Positions 25,421 to 33,623 of a stretch of 64,000 bases of DNA are shown here, piece by piece. The stretch's first letter is position 1. Each line of letters begins with the position of its first letter. The stretch comes from DAITAZ01 sp036824045. Lineage in GTDB: Bacteria > Pseudomonadota > Gammaproteobacteria > Burkholderiales > Rhodocyclaceae. The notes under the pieces were generated by a model. The model saw only the letters and a list, made by a program, of their open reading frames with translations. It was not told where the DNA came from and did not search any database. The translations under genes and the position numbers were made by a program. The DNA lies in the NCBI GenBank assembly GCA_036824045.1, contig DAITAZ010000004.1, positions 1 through 64,000 on the forward strand, in the 5' to 3' direction.

Positions 25421-26366
25421 GGGGCTTGCGGCCCTGCAGCAGGCTGGCCACCACGCTGCCGCCAATCAGTACCGCCACCGTGGCAAGCGAGACGGCGACC
25501 GGGATCTTGTAGAAGTCGGCGATCAGCATCTTGGTGCCGACGAAGACCAGCACCAGGGCCAGGCCGTACTTGAGCAGCGTAAAGCGGTCCGCCATGTCGG
25601 CCAGCAGGAAGTACATGGCGCGCAGACCCAGGATGGCGAAAATGTTGGAGGTGAGCACGATGAAGGGATCGGTGGTCACCGCGAAGATGGCCGGGATGCT
25701 GTCCACCGCGAAGATCAGGTCGGTCACTTCCACCAGTACCAGCACGAGCAGGAGCGGGGTGGCGTAGCGTAGGCCGTCGCGCTGCACCCAGAAACGCTCG
25801 CCTTCAAGGGTGGGCGTGATGCGCAGATGGCCCCGCATCCAGCGCAGGATCGGGTTGGCCTCCAGGTTGGGCTGGTGCTCGGCAAACCACAGCATCTTGG
25901 CGCCGGTGACCAGCAGGAAGGCACCAAACACATAGAGCAGCCAGTGGAATTCGCTGATCAGCCAGGCGCCCGCCAGGATCATCACCGTGCGCATCACCAG
26001 CGCCCCCAGCACACCGTAGAGCAGGACCCGGCGCTGCAGTTCGGCGGGCACGGCGAAGTAGGCGAACAGGGTCAGCCAGACGAAAACGTTGTCCACCGCG
26101 AGCGATTTCTCGATCACGTAACCGGTGAGAAATTCCACCGTTTTCTGCCCCGCCACGGCCGGACCGGCCGTGTTGACCAGATACCACCACAGTCCGCCGG
26201 CAAAGGCGAAGGTGATACCCACCCACACCGCGGACCAGGCCGCAGCCTCCTTCACCGAAACCCGGTGGGCGCGCCGCCCGCCCAGAGCGAACAGATCCAC
26301 CGCCACCATCGCCACCACCAGGGCGAAGAAGCCCGCCCACATCCACCACTCGCCTATCGTTTGCAT
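25404..26366 (-). CDS. TerC/Alx-family metal transporter, Mn2+ riboswitch-controlled
   Basis: The 320-residue membrane protein has about nine helices with the TerC signatures (SLAVDNVFVWLTLF, then EVTDLIFAVDSIPAIFAVT), whose Asp residues lie in the membrane and are proposed metal ligands. TerC/Alx proteins export or insert Mn2+. A yybP-ykoY riboswitch lies upstream, which supports manganese as substrate. ATG 26366 gives the normal start MQTIGEWWMWAGF. Confidence 0.93.
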   Translation of the reverse strand: MQTIGEWWMWAGFFALVVAMVAVDLFALGGRRAHRVSVKEAAAWSAVWVGITFAFAGGLWWYLVNTAGPAVAGQKTVEFLTGYVIEKSLAVDNVFVWLTLFAYFAVPAELQRRVLLYGVLGALVMRTVMILAGAWLISEFHWLLYVFGAFLLVTGAKMLWFAEHQPNLEANPILRWMRGHLRITPTLEGERFWVQRDGLRYATPLLLVLVLVEVTDLIFAVDSIPAIFAVTTDPFIVLTSNIFAILGLRAMYFLLADMADRFTLLKYGLALVLVFVGTKMLIADFYKIPVAVSLATVAVLIGGSVVASLLQGRKPLSQRG

Positions 26367-26392
26367 ATCAGCCTCACGTCGATCAATGGAAA

Positions 26393-26424
26393 ACGGCCTT
26401 TGCCCGGGGCGGGACAAAGGCCGT
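26393..26424 (-). terminator. Second hairpin in the terC leader
   Basis: Read leftward, ACGGCCTTTG and CAAAGGCCGT pair around a C/G-rich loop and are followed by TTTTCC, 27 bases before the terC ATG. It repeats the CCTTTG/CAAAGG core of the riboswitch terminator, so it may be a second termination or translation-control hairpin. Confidence 0.6.
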
Positions 26425-26440
26425 CTCGACGGATGCCGGA

Positions 26441-26580
26441 AACGAAAAGACCTTTGCCATCGCTGGCAAAGGTCTCGCTTGCAACGCGCTCTGCGCTGCC
26501 CGGGCGCCGGGCCGGCTGGGCCGGCCGTGGTGACGACGCCGCGGCGTGAAGCTACTCCCCTTTGGGGCTCGAGGCGTAAA
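26441..26580 (-). ncRNA. yybP-ykoY manganese riboswitch with terminator platform
   Basis: Leftward, the leader has the conserved 5' element CAAAGGGGAGTAGC (26564-26551) and the 3' element GCGAGACCTTTGCC (26478-26465), with GC-rich stems between. CAAAGG of the 5' element can pair with CCTTTG of the 3' element to form P1. The same CCTTTG can pair with a downstream CAAAGG to form an intrinsic terminator (26448-26475) followed by TTTT. Metal binding should favour P1 and read-through into terC. Confidence 0.88.
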
Positions 26581-26625
26581 GATAGGGGTGGGCGTGGCCG
26601 GGTGTCAACCGCGCCGCCAGCAGGG

Positions 26626-27537
26626 TCATTGCCCGGCGGACAAGCGGCGGGCAACCGCCGGAGCGGCCCATGCCGAGAGGGCCGACCACTGGTGCAGGGT
26701 CAGGCCCAGGGTGATGAGGCCGGCGCCGGCCCATACCCTCAAGCCCACCTCCTCGCCGTTCAGCGCGTGCCCCAGCAGCAGCGCCAGCACGGGCGTCACC
26801 AGGGTGATGAGCGCCACCTGGCTGGCCTGCAGGTGCTTGATCACGTAGTAGTACAGCGCGAACCCCAGCACCGAGCCGAATACCCCCAGGTAGGCGATGG
26901 CGGCCTGGGTGCGCAGGGGCATGTCCTGCGGCCACTGGCCGTCGCCCGCCAGCCAGGCGGCGGTAAAGAACGGAATGGCGACCAGCAGCGTGCCGGCGGT
27001 GGTGGCCAGGGGCGGGCTGTCGTCGCCGATCCTCTTGATCGCCACCATTCCGGCGGAGTAGACGAGCACCGCAGCCAGCAGGGCCAGCAGCCCGAGGGTT
27101 GCCTGTTCCCCGGCCGGGCCACGATCAGCGGCGAAGATGAGCGCCAAGCCCGCAACTCCCAGCAACATGCCGCTGATCCGGGCCAGCCCCAGCGCCCGCT
27201 CTCCCAGCCAGAGCGCGGCAAACAGGCTGGTGATGAGGGGCGAGAGGCCGAACAGTACGGAAACCAGCCCCGAGTCCACGTAACGCGCGCCCCAGTAGGT
27301 GCTCAACATGGCGAAGAACATGCTTAGGCCACCCACCAGGTAGCTGCGACGCGCCCGGGCGTGGAGGGGCAGCCCGACGCGGAAGGCGGCGATCAGCGCG
27401 CAGGACAAGGTGGCGCCGATCACCATGCGGGCGAGCACGGCAAAGGCGAAGTGGGCGCCAACGGCACTCCATTTGATGGCCAGCGGCGTGGTGGACCAGA
27501 TAAGGATGACTGTCAGATAGGCTGCGGGAAGCTGCAT
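26626..27537 (-). CDS. EamA/DMT transporter linked to chorismate mutase
   Basis: The 303-residue protein has about ten membrane helices in two EamA repeats (start LTVILIWSTTPLAIKWSAVG, a typical EamA beginning). It lies 18 bases after the chorismate mutase-type gene and shares its leader. Since some DMT proteins (YddG) export aromatic amino acids, an aromatic compound is a reasonable guess for the substrate; this rests on context only. Confidence 0.88.
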   Translation of the reverse strand: MQLPAAYLTVILIWSTTPLAIKWSAVGAHFAFAVLARMVIGATLSCALIAAFRVGLPLHARARRSYLVGGLSMFFAMLSTYWGARYVDSGLVSVLFGLSPLITSLFAALWLGERALGLARISGMLLGVAGLALIFAADRGPAGEQATLGLLALLAAVLVYSAGMVAIKRIGDDSPPLATTAGTLLVAIPFFTAAWLAGDGQWPQDMPLRTQAAIAYLGVFGSVLGFALYYYVIKHLQASQVALITLVTPVLALLLGHALNGEEVGLRVWAGAGLITLGLTLHQWSALSAWAAPAVARRLSAGQ

Positions 27538-27555
27538 CGGTGACTCCGGTGTGTC

Positions 27556-27870
27556 TCAGGCGGGTGCGTCGGGCGGGCTGCTGGTCGGATGGCCTGCCAG
27601 CTCGAACTCGATGAAGGCGGCGATCATGGCGCGCCACGTGCGTTCCACCACTTCCGGTGGGGCGCCCAGTTCACAGGCGCGCGCCCGGACACGTCGCACC
27701 ACCTCTTCCACGCGGGCGGGCGCGGGGATGTCAGCCGCGCGGGACTTGAGCTGGCCGGCGCGCGTCACATACGGGGCCCGCTCCGCAATCAGTGCGACCA
27801 AGGCGCGATCAACACGGTCGATTTCAGCGCGGACTTCATCCAGGGTGGCGCAGGCGTGAGCGGCAAGCAT
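27556..27870 (-). CDS. Chorismate mutase type II / isochorismate pyruvate lyase-like
   Basis: The 104-residue all-helical AroQ-type protein has the helix 1 pattern LDEVRAEIDRVDRALVALIAER and the loop LKSRAADIPAPARVEEV, which closely resembles PchB. It may turn chorismate into prephenate or split isochorismate to salicylate; sequence by eye cannot decide. AAGGAGA precedes the ATG. It is the first gene after a leader-peptide attenuator and is followed by a DMT exporter, so amino acid supply seems to control it. Confidence 0.85.
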   Translation of the reverse strand: MLAAHACATLDEVRAEIDRVDRALVALIAERAPYVTRAGQLKSRAADIPAPARVEEVVRRVRARACELGAPPEVVERTWRAMIAAFIEFELAGHPTSSPPDAPA

Positions 27871-27895
27871 TGCAATCTCCTTGTGATGCGGGGGC

Positions 27896-27937
27896 TAAAA
27901 AACAGAAAGGCCGCGAACCTGGGGGTTCGCGGCCTTT
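27896..27937 (-). terminator. Attenuator terminator before chorismate mutase
   Basis: Read leftward, AAAGGCCGCGAACC, loop CCCA and GGTTCGCGGCCTTT form a perfect 14-bp hairpin followed by CTGTTTTTT. It lies between a 31-codon leader ORF and the chorismate mutase ATG, inside the transcription unit rather than at its end. Confidence 0.85.
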
Positions 27938-27968
27938 GCGAATCTGGTGGAGGAGGACTAGATGCCCT

Positions 27969-28064
27969 TCAACCTTCCGGCCCCGAACCCATGACGGCGC
28001 GCCACACGCGTAGCGTGCGGTAGCGACGGAAATGGGAGCGGGTGCGGGTATGCATGCGGGCCAT
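27969..28064 (-). CDS. Putative attenuation leader peptide (31 aa)
   Basis: The ORF starts at ATG 28064 and encodes a 31-residue Arg-rich peptide with aromatic or related residues His11, Phe12, Tyr15 and Trp21. Its last codons contain GGTTCGGGGCC (27989-27979), which can pair at 10 of 11 positions with the 5' arm GGCCGCGAACC of the downstream terminator. That gives an antiterminator. A ribosome stalled on scarce aromatic charged tRNA would set the choice. No strong ribosome site is seen close by (GGAGG is about 16 bases upstream). The rest of the 27871-28228 gap has no other gene. Confidence 0.6.
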   Translation of the reverse strand: MARMHTRTRSHFRRYRTLRVWRAVMGSGPEG

Positions 28065-28228
28065 TGTGTTGGCGGGCGGGGGCCTCCGTCAACCGGTTTG
28101 TTCCATGTTCGCCGGGTAGGGCTTGCCGTGAGGGGCTCCCCCCATGGTGGTTGAGTCCGCAGTCTTTTAACATGGTGGTCAACGCGTGCCGCGTCTGGTC
28201 GGCCGGGTGGTTCTGAGAGGAGATGGCC

Positions 28229-28564
28229 GTGCGTACTTCAGCTTTGTGCCTGGTGACGATGCTGCCCCTGTTGCTGGCCGCTTGTGCCACGCCCGAGCAG
28301 CGGTGGGAGCGGGAAATGGCGCCGGTCCGTGCCCAGCCCCCTGAATTCCAGGCGGGCTACAGCGATGGTTGCCGTACTGGTTACGCAGCCTCCGGCGGTG
28401 CTTCGGTGTTTAGCAAGGACGCGGTCCGCTACAGCAAGGACAGCTTGTACCGCCAGGGGTGGGACGACGGCTACGCGGTGTGCCATTCCAAGGGAGTGGA
28501 ACGAAACCGGATGATCTCGGCCCCACCCCAGTACATCTACGTGCCATCGCGAACCAAGAAGTAG
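28229..28564 (+). CDS. Small lipoprotein (hypothetical)
   Basis: The 111-residue protein has a lipoprotein signal (LPLLLAAC, Cys19 if started at GTG 28229). GTG 28229 is six bases after GAGGAG, whereas ATG 28223 touches it, so GTG is favoured. The mature part has two similar segments, YSDGCRTGY and WDDGYAVCH, each with a Cys, which may form a disulfide. No family name is known to me. It precedes a membrane protein gene by eight bases. Confidence 0.72.
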   Translation: MRTSALCLVTMLPLLLAACATPEQRWEREMAPVRAQPPEFQAGYSDGCRTGYAASGGASVFSKDAVRYSKDSLYRQGWDDGYAVCHSKGVERNRMISAPPQYIYVPSRTKK

Positions 28565-28572
28565 GTGTCGCC

Positions 28573-29118
28573 ATGGTCCCCCGCAAGGTCCGGCCGCTGG
28601 TGGAGCAGGAAGGTGACACCCGGCTGGTGATCAATGTGGTGATGTCGTCGGCGCTGGGTTTCCATATTCCGGCCCTGCTGTTCTATCTGGTGTTCGCCTT
28701 GCCGATGGTGCGTGCGGTGCTGGCGACGTGGTTGGGCGGTTTCGAGCACCGCGTATTGCCGCCCGGCGAGGTGGCGTTGACGCTGCTGGTCCTGCTTTTC
28801 ATCGCGTCCCTGGCAATCCCCAGTGTCCAGGCCATCATCCGGGCATGCGTGGGGCTGGAGGTGGCGTTCGACAATCGCCAAGGGGCGGTGTTGCGCAATG
28901 GCCGGACGTGGGCGCCCTACGGCCAGGTCACCGGGCTGGAGGTGGTGCACTTTACCGCCAGTGATGGCGGCGCGCAGGAATACCAACTTCGGCTTCGGGC
29001 CGGGCGCCGCCGGATCGTGCTGACCCGCCAGTTGGGCCAGGAGAACACCCTGGGCCTGGGCCTGCGTATCGCCCGGTTTTCCGGCCTCCCCTTCGATCAG
29101 GAAGCCATAGTCTTGTAG
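28573..29118 (+). CDS. Two-helix membrane protein (hypothetical)
   Basis: The 181-residue protein has hydrophobic helices at about 28-50 and 65-85, then a soluble beta-rich cytoplasmic domain (about 95-181) resembling PH-like domains of small bacterial membrane proteins. The function is unknown. It is in a likely operon with the small lipoprotein upstream, and a 35-base inverted repeat follows its stop. Confidence 0.75.
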   Translation: MVPRKVRPLVEQEGDTRLVINVVMSSALGFHIPALLFYLVFALPMVRAVLATWLGGFEHRVLPPGEVALTLLVLLFIASLAIPSVQAIIRACVGLEVAFDNRQGAVLRNGRTWAPYGQVTGLEVVHFTASDGGAQEYQLRLRAGRRRIVLTRQLGQENTLGLGLRIARFSGLPFDQEAIVL

Positions 29119-29119
29119 G

Positions 29120-29154
29120 GCGCCGGCTTTGTTGCAACGCAACAAAGCCGGCGC
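29120..29154. repeat. Near-perfect 16-bp-stem inverted repeat
   Basis: GCGCCGGCTTTGTTGC and GCAACAAAGCCGGCGC flank AAC. The hairpin starts just after the stop of the membrane protein gene and lacks a T run on either side. It could end transcription or protect the 3' end of the message. Confidence 0.7.
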
Positions 29155-29316
29155 TATGCGGCGGGTGTCCATCTATCCAACCCCTGGGCAAGGTGGAAAG
29201 CTCGCTGCCATTCCTTTTTTTGATCTGGAACAAATTTTTCGCCTGCTCGCCTGGATGTGGCGCGTTCGGGCTTCTTAGTGCCTGAGTCCACAGCAGGTTT
29301 CCACTTTGTTTCACGG

Positions 29317-29333
29317 TTGGCACGATTATTGAA
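29317..29333 (+). promoter_or_regulatory. Sigma-54-like promoter of the hydrogenase operon
   Basis: TTGGCAC-GATTA-TTGAA has the -24 box TGGCAC and ten bases between GG and the -12 dinucleotide, which is GA here instead of GC. It lies 100 bases before hyaA, and uptake hydrogenase operons in related bacteria are often RpoN-driven through HoxA/HupR. Upstream is an AT-rich run that could bind IHF. No other gene is seen in 29119-29432. Confidence 0.5.
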
Positions 29334-29432
29334 AGACCTAAGGGCACCGTTCGCATCAGGGGAGCGATGCGCGCGCGCAGGGCAGTTGTTGCACTGCAGC
29401 ATCGAGGCGGGAACGACGACCGGGAGGCAACC

Positions 29433-30524
29433 ATGGTGGAAACTTTTTACGACGTGCTGCGGCGGCAGGGGATTTCCCGCCGCAGTTTCATGAAATTCTG
29501 CAGTCTGACGGCCACATCGCTGGGGCTGGGGTCGGCTTTCGTGCCGAAGATCGCCAACGCGCTGGAAACCAAGCCGCGTACCCCGGTGCTGTGGCTGCAC
29601 GGGCTGGAGTGCACCTGCTGTTCCGAGTCCTTCATCCGCTCGGCGCATCCGCTGACCAAGGATGTGGTGCTGTCCATGCTGTCCCTGGACTACGACGATA
29701 CCTTGATGGCAGCGGCCGGCCATCAGGCGGAAGCGATCCTCGAAGAGGTGAAGAAGAAGTACAAGGGGAACTACATCGTCGCGGTGGAGGGCAATCCGCC
29801 GCTGAACGAGGACGGCATGTACTGTATCCACGGCGGCCGGCCATTCGTGGAGGTGCTGAAAGAAACCTGCGCCGATGCCAAGGCGGTGATTTCCTGGGGC
29901 GCCTGCGCGTCCTGGGGCTGCGTGCAGGCTGCCAAGCCCAATCCGACCCGGGCTACTCCGGTGCACAAGGTGATCACCGACAAGCCCATCATCAAGGTGC
30001 CGGGCTGCCCGCCCATCGCCGAGGTCATGACCGGCGTGGTGACCTACATGCTCACCTTCGACCGTCTGCCTGAGCTGGACCGCCAGGGCCGGCCCAAGAT
30101 GTTCTACGGCCAGCGCATCCACGACAAATGCTATCGCCGGCCCCACTTCGATGCCGGCCAGTTCGTGGAGGAATGGGACGACGACGCGGCACGCAAGGGC
30201 TATTGCCTCTACAAGATGGGCTGCAAAGGCCCGACCACCTACAACGCCTGCTCGACAGTGCGCTGGAACGGCGGCGTCTCCTTCCCCATCGGCTCCGGCC
30301 ACGGCTGCATTGGCTGTTCCGAGGACGGTTTCTGGGACAAGGGTTCGTTCTATGACCGCGTCACCGACATCAAGCAGTTCGGTGTCGAGGCCAATGCCGA
30401 CAAGATCGGCACGGCGGCGGTAGGGGTGGTGGGCGCGGCGGTGGCCGCCCACGCGGCGGTGAGTGCTCTGGCCCGGGCGCGCCAGAAGACCGGGATCGAC
30501 ATCCCGAAAGAGGGAGGCAAGTAA
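29433..30524 (+). CDS. hyaA: [NiFe]-hydrogenase small subunit, O2-tolerant type
   Basis: The 363-residue iron-sulfur subunit carries a Tat signal (SRRSFMKF, residues 15-22) with likely cleavage after ANA at 43. The proximal cluster signature has Cys60, Cys62 and Cys63 (ECTCCSES), Cys158, Cys163 and Cys192. This is the six-Cys set that holds a [4Fe-3S] cluster in O2-tolerant membrane-bound hydrogenases, where standard enzymes have Gly in two of these places. The C-terminus has a membrane anchor (about 327-349). The mature protein faces the periplasm, passing electrons to the cytochrome b encoded by hyaC. GGGAGG precedes the ATG. Confidence 0.96.
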   Translation: MVETFYDVLRRQGISRRSFMKFCSLTATSLGLGSAFVPKIANALETKPRTPVLWLHGLECTCCSESFIRSAHPLTKDVVLSMLSLDYDDTLMAAAGHQAEAILEEVKKKYKGNYIVAVEGNPPLNEDGMYCIHGGRPFVEVLKETCADAKAVISWGACASWGCVQAAKPNPTRATPVHKVITDKPIIKVPGCPPIAEVMTGVVTYMLTFDRLPELDRQGRPKMFYGQRIHDKCYRRPHFDAGQFVEEWDDDAARKGYCLYKMGCKGPTTYNACSTVRWNGGVSFPIGSGHGCIGCSEDGFWDKGSFYDRVTDIKQFGVEANADKIGTAAVGVVGAAVAAHAAVSALARARQKTGIDIPKEGGK

Positions 30525-30526
30525 TC

Positions 30527-32317
30527 ATGGGCGTGTACGAAACCCAGGGCTTCAAGCTCGATAACACCGGCAAGCGGGTAGTGGTGGATCCGGTGACCCG
30601 GATCGAGGGCCACATGCGGGTGGAGGTGAATCTGGACGGCGGCAATGTGATCCGGAACGCGGTTTCCACCGGCACCATGTGGCGGGGGCTGGAGGTGATC
30701 CTCAAGGGGCGCGACCCGCGGGACGCCTGGGCCTTCACCGAGCGGATCTGCGGCGTGTGTACCGGCACCCACGCGCTCACCAGCGTGCGTGCGGTGGAGG
30801 ACGCGCTGGGCATCTCGATTCCCGAGAACGCCAATACCATCCGCAACCTGATGCAGCTGAACTTGCAGGTGCATGATCACCTGGTGCATTTCTACCACCT
30901 GCACGCGCTCGATTGGGTGGACGTGGTGTCCGCCCTGAAAGCGGACCCGAAGCGCACTTCGGAACTGGCGCAGAGCATTTCTTCCTGGCCGCTCTCGTCG
31001 CCGGGCTATTTCCGCGATCTGCAGAACCGGCTCAAGAAGTTTGTGGAAAGCGGCCAGCTCGGGCCCTTCATGAACGGCTACTGGGGCAACCCGGCCTACA
31101 AGCTGCCGGCCGAAGCCAACCTGATGGCGGTAGCTCACTACCTGGAGGCGCTGGATTTCCAGAAGGAAATCGTCAAGGTCCACACCGTGTTCGGTGGCAA
31201 GAACCCGCACCCCAACTGGCTGGTGGGGGGCATGCCCTGTGCCATCAACCTCAACGACACGGGGGCGGTGGGCGCGATCAACATGGAACGCCTGAATCTG
31301 GTCAAGAGCATCATCGATCGCTCCATCGAGTTCATTGATCAGGTGTACATCCCCGATCTGGTGGCCATCGCCGGGTTCTACAAGGACTGGACCTTTGGCG
31401 GCGGCCTGTCGTCCCTGTCGGTGCTGTCCTATGGCGACATCCCGGACCGGGCCAATGACTACTCGGCCAAGAATCTGCTTTTGCCCCGGGGCGCCATCAT
31501 CAACGGCGACCTGACCAAGGTGCACGAGGTCGATCTCAAGGACCCGGAACAGGTCCAGGAGTTCGTGACCCATTCCTGGTACAAGTACCCGGACGAAACC
31601 AAGGGTCTGCACCCCTGGGACGGCGTTACCGAGCCCAACTTCACCCTCGGTCCCAAGACCAAGGGCAGCAAGACCAAGATCGAGTCCCTGGACGAAGAAG
31701 GCAAGTATTCGTGGATCAAGTCGCCCCGCTGGCGCGGCCACGCCATGGAAGTCGGCCCCCTGGCCCGCTATGTCATCGGATACGTGCAGAAGAACCCGGA
31801 GTTCAAGGAGCCGGTGGACAAGCTGCTCAAGGATCTGGGGCTGCCGCTGCAGGCGATCTTCTCCACCCTCGGCCGCACCGCGGCGCGCGGGCTGGAAGCC
31901 TCCTGGGCAGCCCACAAGATGTCTTATTTCTACGACAAGCTGATTGCCACCATCAAGGCCGGAGATTCCTCCACCGCCAACATCGAGAAGTGGGACCCCT
32001 CCCGCTGGCCGAAGGAGGCCAAGGGCGCGGGCTTCACCGAGGCGCCCCGGGGGGCGCTGGGGCACTGGATCAAGGTCAAGGACGGCAAGATCGACAACTA
32101 CCAGTGCGTGGTGCCCACCACCTGGAATGGCAGTCCCCGGGACGACAAGGGGCAGATCGGCGCCTTTGAGGCGTCGCTGATGAATACCCCGGTGGCCAAG
32201 GCGGACCAGCCCCTGGAGATCCTGCGCACCCTGCACTCCTTCGACCCCTGCCTGGCCTGCTCCACCCATGTGATGAGCCCGGACGGTCAGGAGATGGCCC
32301 AGGTCAAGGTGCGTTGA
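30527..32317 (+). CDS. hyaB: [NiFe]-hydrogenase large subunit
   Basis: The 596-residue catalytic subunit binds the NiFe(CN)2CO centre through Cys75/Cys78 (RICGVCTGTHA) and the C-terminal pair in DPCLACSTH (about 575 and 578). The 15 residues after the His should be removed by a HyaD/HoxM-type endopeptidase once nickel is inserted. It starts two bases after hyaA and is exported with it by the Tat route. No maturation genes follow in this window. Confidence 0.97.
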   Translation: MGVYETQGFKLDNTGKRVVVDPVTRIEGHMRVEVNLDGGNVIRNAVSTGTMWRGLEVILKGRDPRDAWAFTERICGVCTGTHALTSVRAVEDALGISIPENANTIRNLMQLNLQVHDHLVHFYHLHALDWVDVVSALKADPKRTSELAQSISSWPLSSPGYFRDLQNRLKKFVESGQLGPFMNGYWGNPAYKLPAEANLMAVAHYLEALDFQKEIVKVHTVFGGKNPHPNWLVGGMPCAINLNDTGAVGAINMERLNLVKSIIDRSIEFIDQVYIPDLVAIAGFYKDWTFGGGLSSLSVLSYGDIPDRANDYSAKNLLLPRGAIINGDLTKVHEVDLKDPEQVQEFVTHSWYKYPDETKGLHPWDGVTEPNFTLGPKTKGSKTKIESLDEEGKYSWIKSPRWRGHAMEVGPLARYVIGYVQKNPEFKEPVDKLLKDLGLPLQAIFSTLGRTAARGLEASWAAHKMSYFYDKLIATIKAGDSSTANIEKWDPSRWPKEAKGAGFTEAPRGALGHWIKVKDGKIDNYQCVVPTTWNGSPRDDKGQIGAFEASLMNTPVAKADQPLEILRTLHSFDPCLACSTHVMSPDGQEMAQVKVR

Positions 32318-32385
32318 GTTGCGGTGTCGTTGCCACGGTGGCGGGCCTTGGCCTGAGCGGGCCCGCTGCGTAAAGGAGAAGGACT

Positions 32386-33093
32386 ATGCTGGCTGAGCAA
32401 GACGCTTTCGAGGCCGAACGTTCCGCCCGGATGGTGAAGGCGATCTATGTGTATGAGGCGCCCGTGCGCCTCTGGCACTGGGTCAACGCCTTGTGCATCA
32501 CGGTGCTGGCCGTGACCGGCTATTTCATCGGCAAACCGCTGCCCACCTTGCCGGGGGAGGCGAGTGAGCATTTTCTGATGGGTTACATCCGCTTCGCCCA
32601 CTTCTCGGCGGCCTACATCTTTGCCGTGGGATTTTTGGGGCGGATCTACTGGGCGTTCGTGGGCAACCATCACGCCCGGCAACTGTTCATCCTTCCGGTG
32701 TGGGATGCGCGCTGGTGGGGCGAAGTGCTGTATGAACTGAAGTGGTACTTCTTCCTGGTGAAGGAGCCCAAGAAATACGTGGGCCACAACCCGCTGGCGC
32801 AGTTGATGATGTTCCTCTTCTTCGCGGTCGGGGCGGTGTACATGATCTGCACCGGGTTTGCCCTGTATGGCGAGGGGCTGGGAGAAGGCAGCTGGGCATC
32901 GCAGATGTTCGGCTGGGTAATCTCGGCCGTGGGGGGCAACTCCATGCAGGTCCATAGCTGGCATCGGATGGGACTGTGGGTGACCACCATCTTCGTCATC
33001 GTGCACGTCTACGCGGCCATTCGCGAGGACATCATGAGCCGTCAGAGCCTGATCTCCACCATGCTTTCCGGCTGGCGCATGTTCAAGGACTAG
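32386..33093 (+). CDS. hyaC: [NiFe]-hydrogenase b-type cytochrome subunit
   Basis: The 235-residue membrane protein has four helices with conserved His residues (RLWHWVNALCIT, RFAHFSAAYIF, SWHRMGLWVT). These ligate two b hemes that take electrons from HyaA to quinone. AAAGGAGAAGG precedes the ATG. It is the last hydrogenase gene, and a terminator follows at 33216. Confidence 0.95.
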   Translation: MLAEQDAFEAERSARMVKAIYVYEAPVRLWHWVNALCITVLAVTGYFIGKPLPTLPGEASEHFLMGYIRFAHFSAAYIFAVGFLGRIYWAFVGNHHARQLFILPVWDARWWGEVLYELKWYFFLVKEPKKYVGHNPLAQLMMFLFFAVGAVYMICTGFALYGEGLGEGSWASQMFGWVISAVGGNSMQVHSWHRMGLWVTTIFVIVHVYAAIREDIMSRQSLISTMLSGWRMFKD

Positions 33094-33215
33094 CGGTGAA
33101 CTTTCCGGATCCGCGCCGGTCGGCGGTCGGCCCTTCCGAAGGGGTCGGCCTGCGGGCCGCGCAATCCCGCGTCTCCCTCCTGGCCTCTTCGGAAAAAAGG
33201 CTTCAAGGAGTTGTG

Positions 33216-33248
33216 CGGGCAAGGCTGGGGGCCTTGCCCGTTTTTTTT
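33216..33248 (+). terminator. Terminator after hyaABC
   Basis: CGGGCAAGGC-TGGGG-GCCTTGCCCG is followed by eight T residues, a strong intrinsic terminator about 120 bases after hyaC. It also precedes the HigA-like gene by only 12 bases. Confidence 0.88.
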
Positions 33249-33260
33249 GCTTCCGGCCGG

Positions 33261-33539
33261 GTGCCGGTACATCCCGGGCACTTTTTGCTCACCCGGTTTG
33301 TGCAGCCCATGGGCTTGAGTCAGGAGGCTCTCGCCCGCCGGTTGGGGATCTCCCGCCGCCGGCTCAACGAACTGATTCGCGGCCACCGGGCGATCACGCC
33401 CGACACGGCCGTGCGCCTTGCGTGGTTTTTCGGCACCGACCCGGGCTTGTTCATGGGCTTGCAGCAAGCCTGGGAGCGCCATCAGGCGATGCGGCGTTTC
33501 CTGCGGCGCGAAACCACGGAAATCGACGGAAGCCGTTGA
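33261..33539 (+). CDS. HigA-like XRE-family regulator, orphan
   Basis: The 92-residue product resembles HigA antitoxins. It has the N-terminal VHPG element, an HTH at about 20-60 (GLSQEALARRLGISRRRLNE, then HRAITPDTAVRLAWFFGT) and a short helical tail. The GTG start at 33261 is chosen because the family begins with this VHPG segment; no clear ribosome site is present. The usual HigB toxin gene is missing on both sides, so it may be an orphan antitoxin or a regulator. Confidence 0.72.
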   Translation: MPVHPGHFLLTRFVQPMGLSQEALARRLGISRRRLNELIRGHRAITPDTAVRLAWFFGTDPGLFMGLQQAWERHQAMRRFLRRETTEIDGSR

Positions 33540-33623
33540 GCGGCCGGTGCTGCCGGCCCACGCCCCGGAGCGTCACGGTACGCTGCCCGATGGCGGTGGG
33601 TGCCCCGTGGCCGAGCCTGGCCG

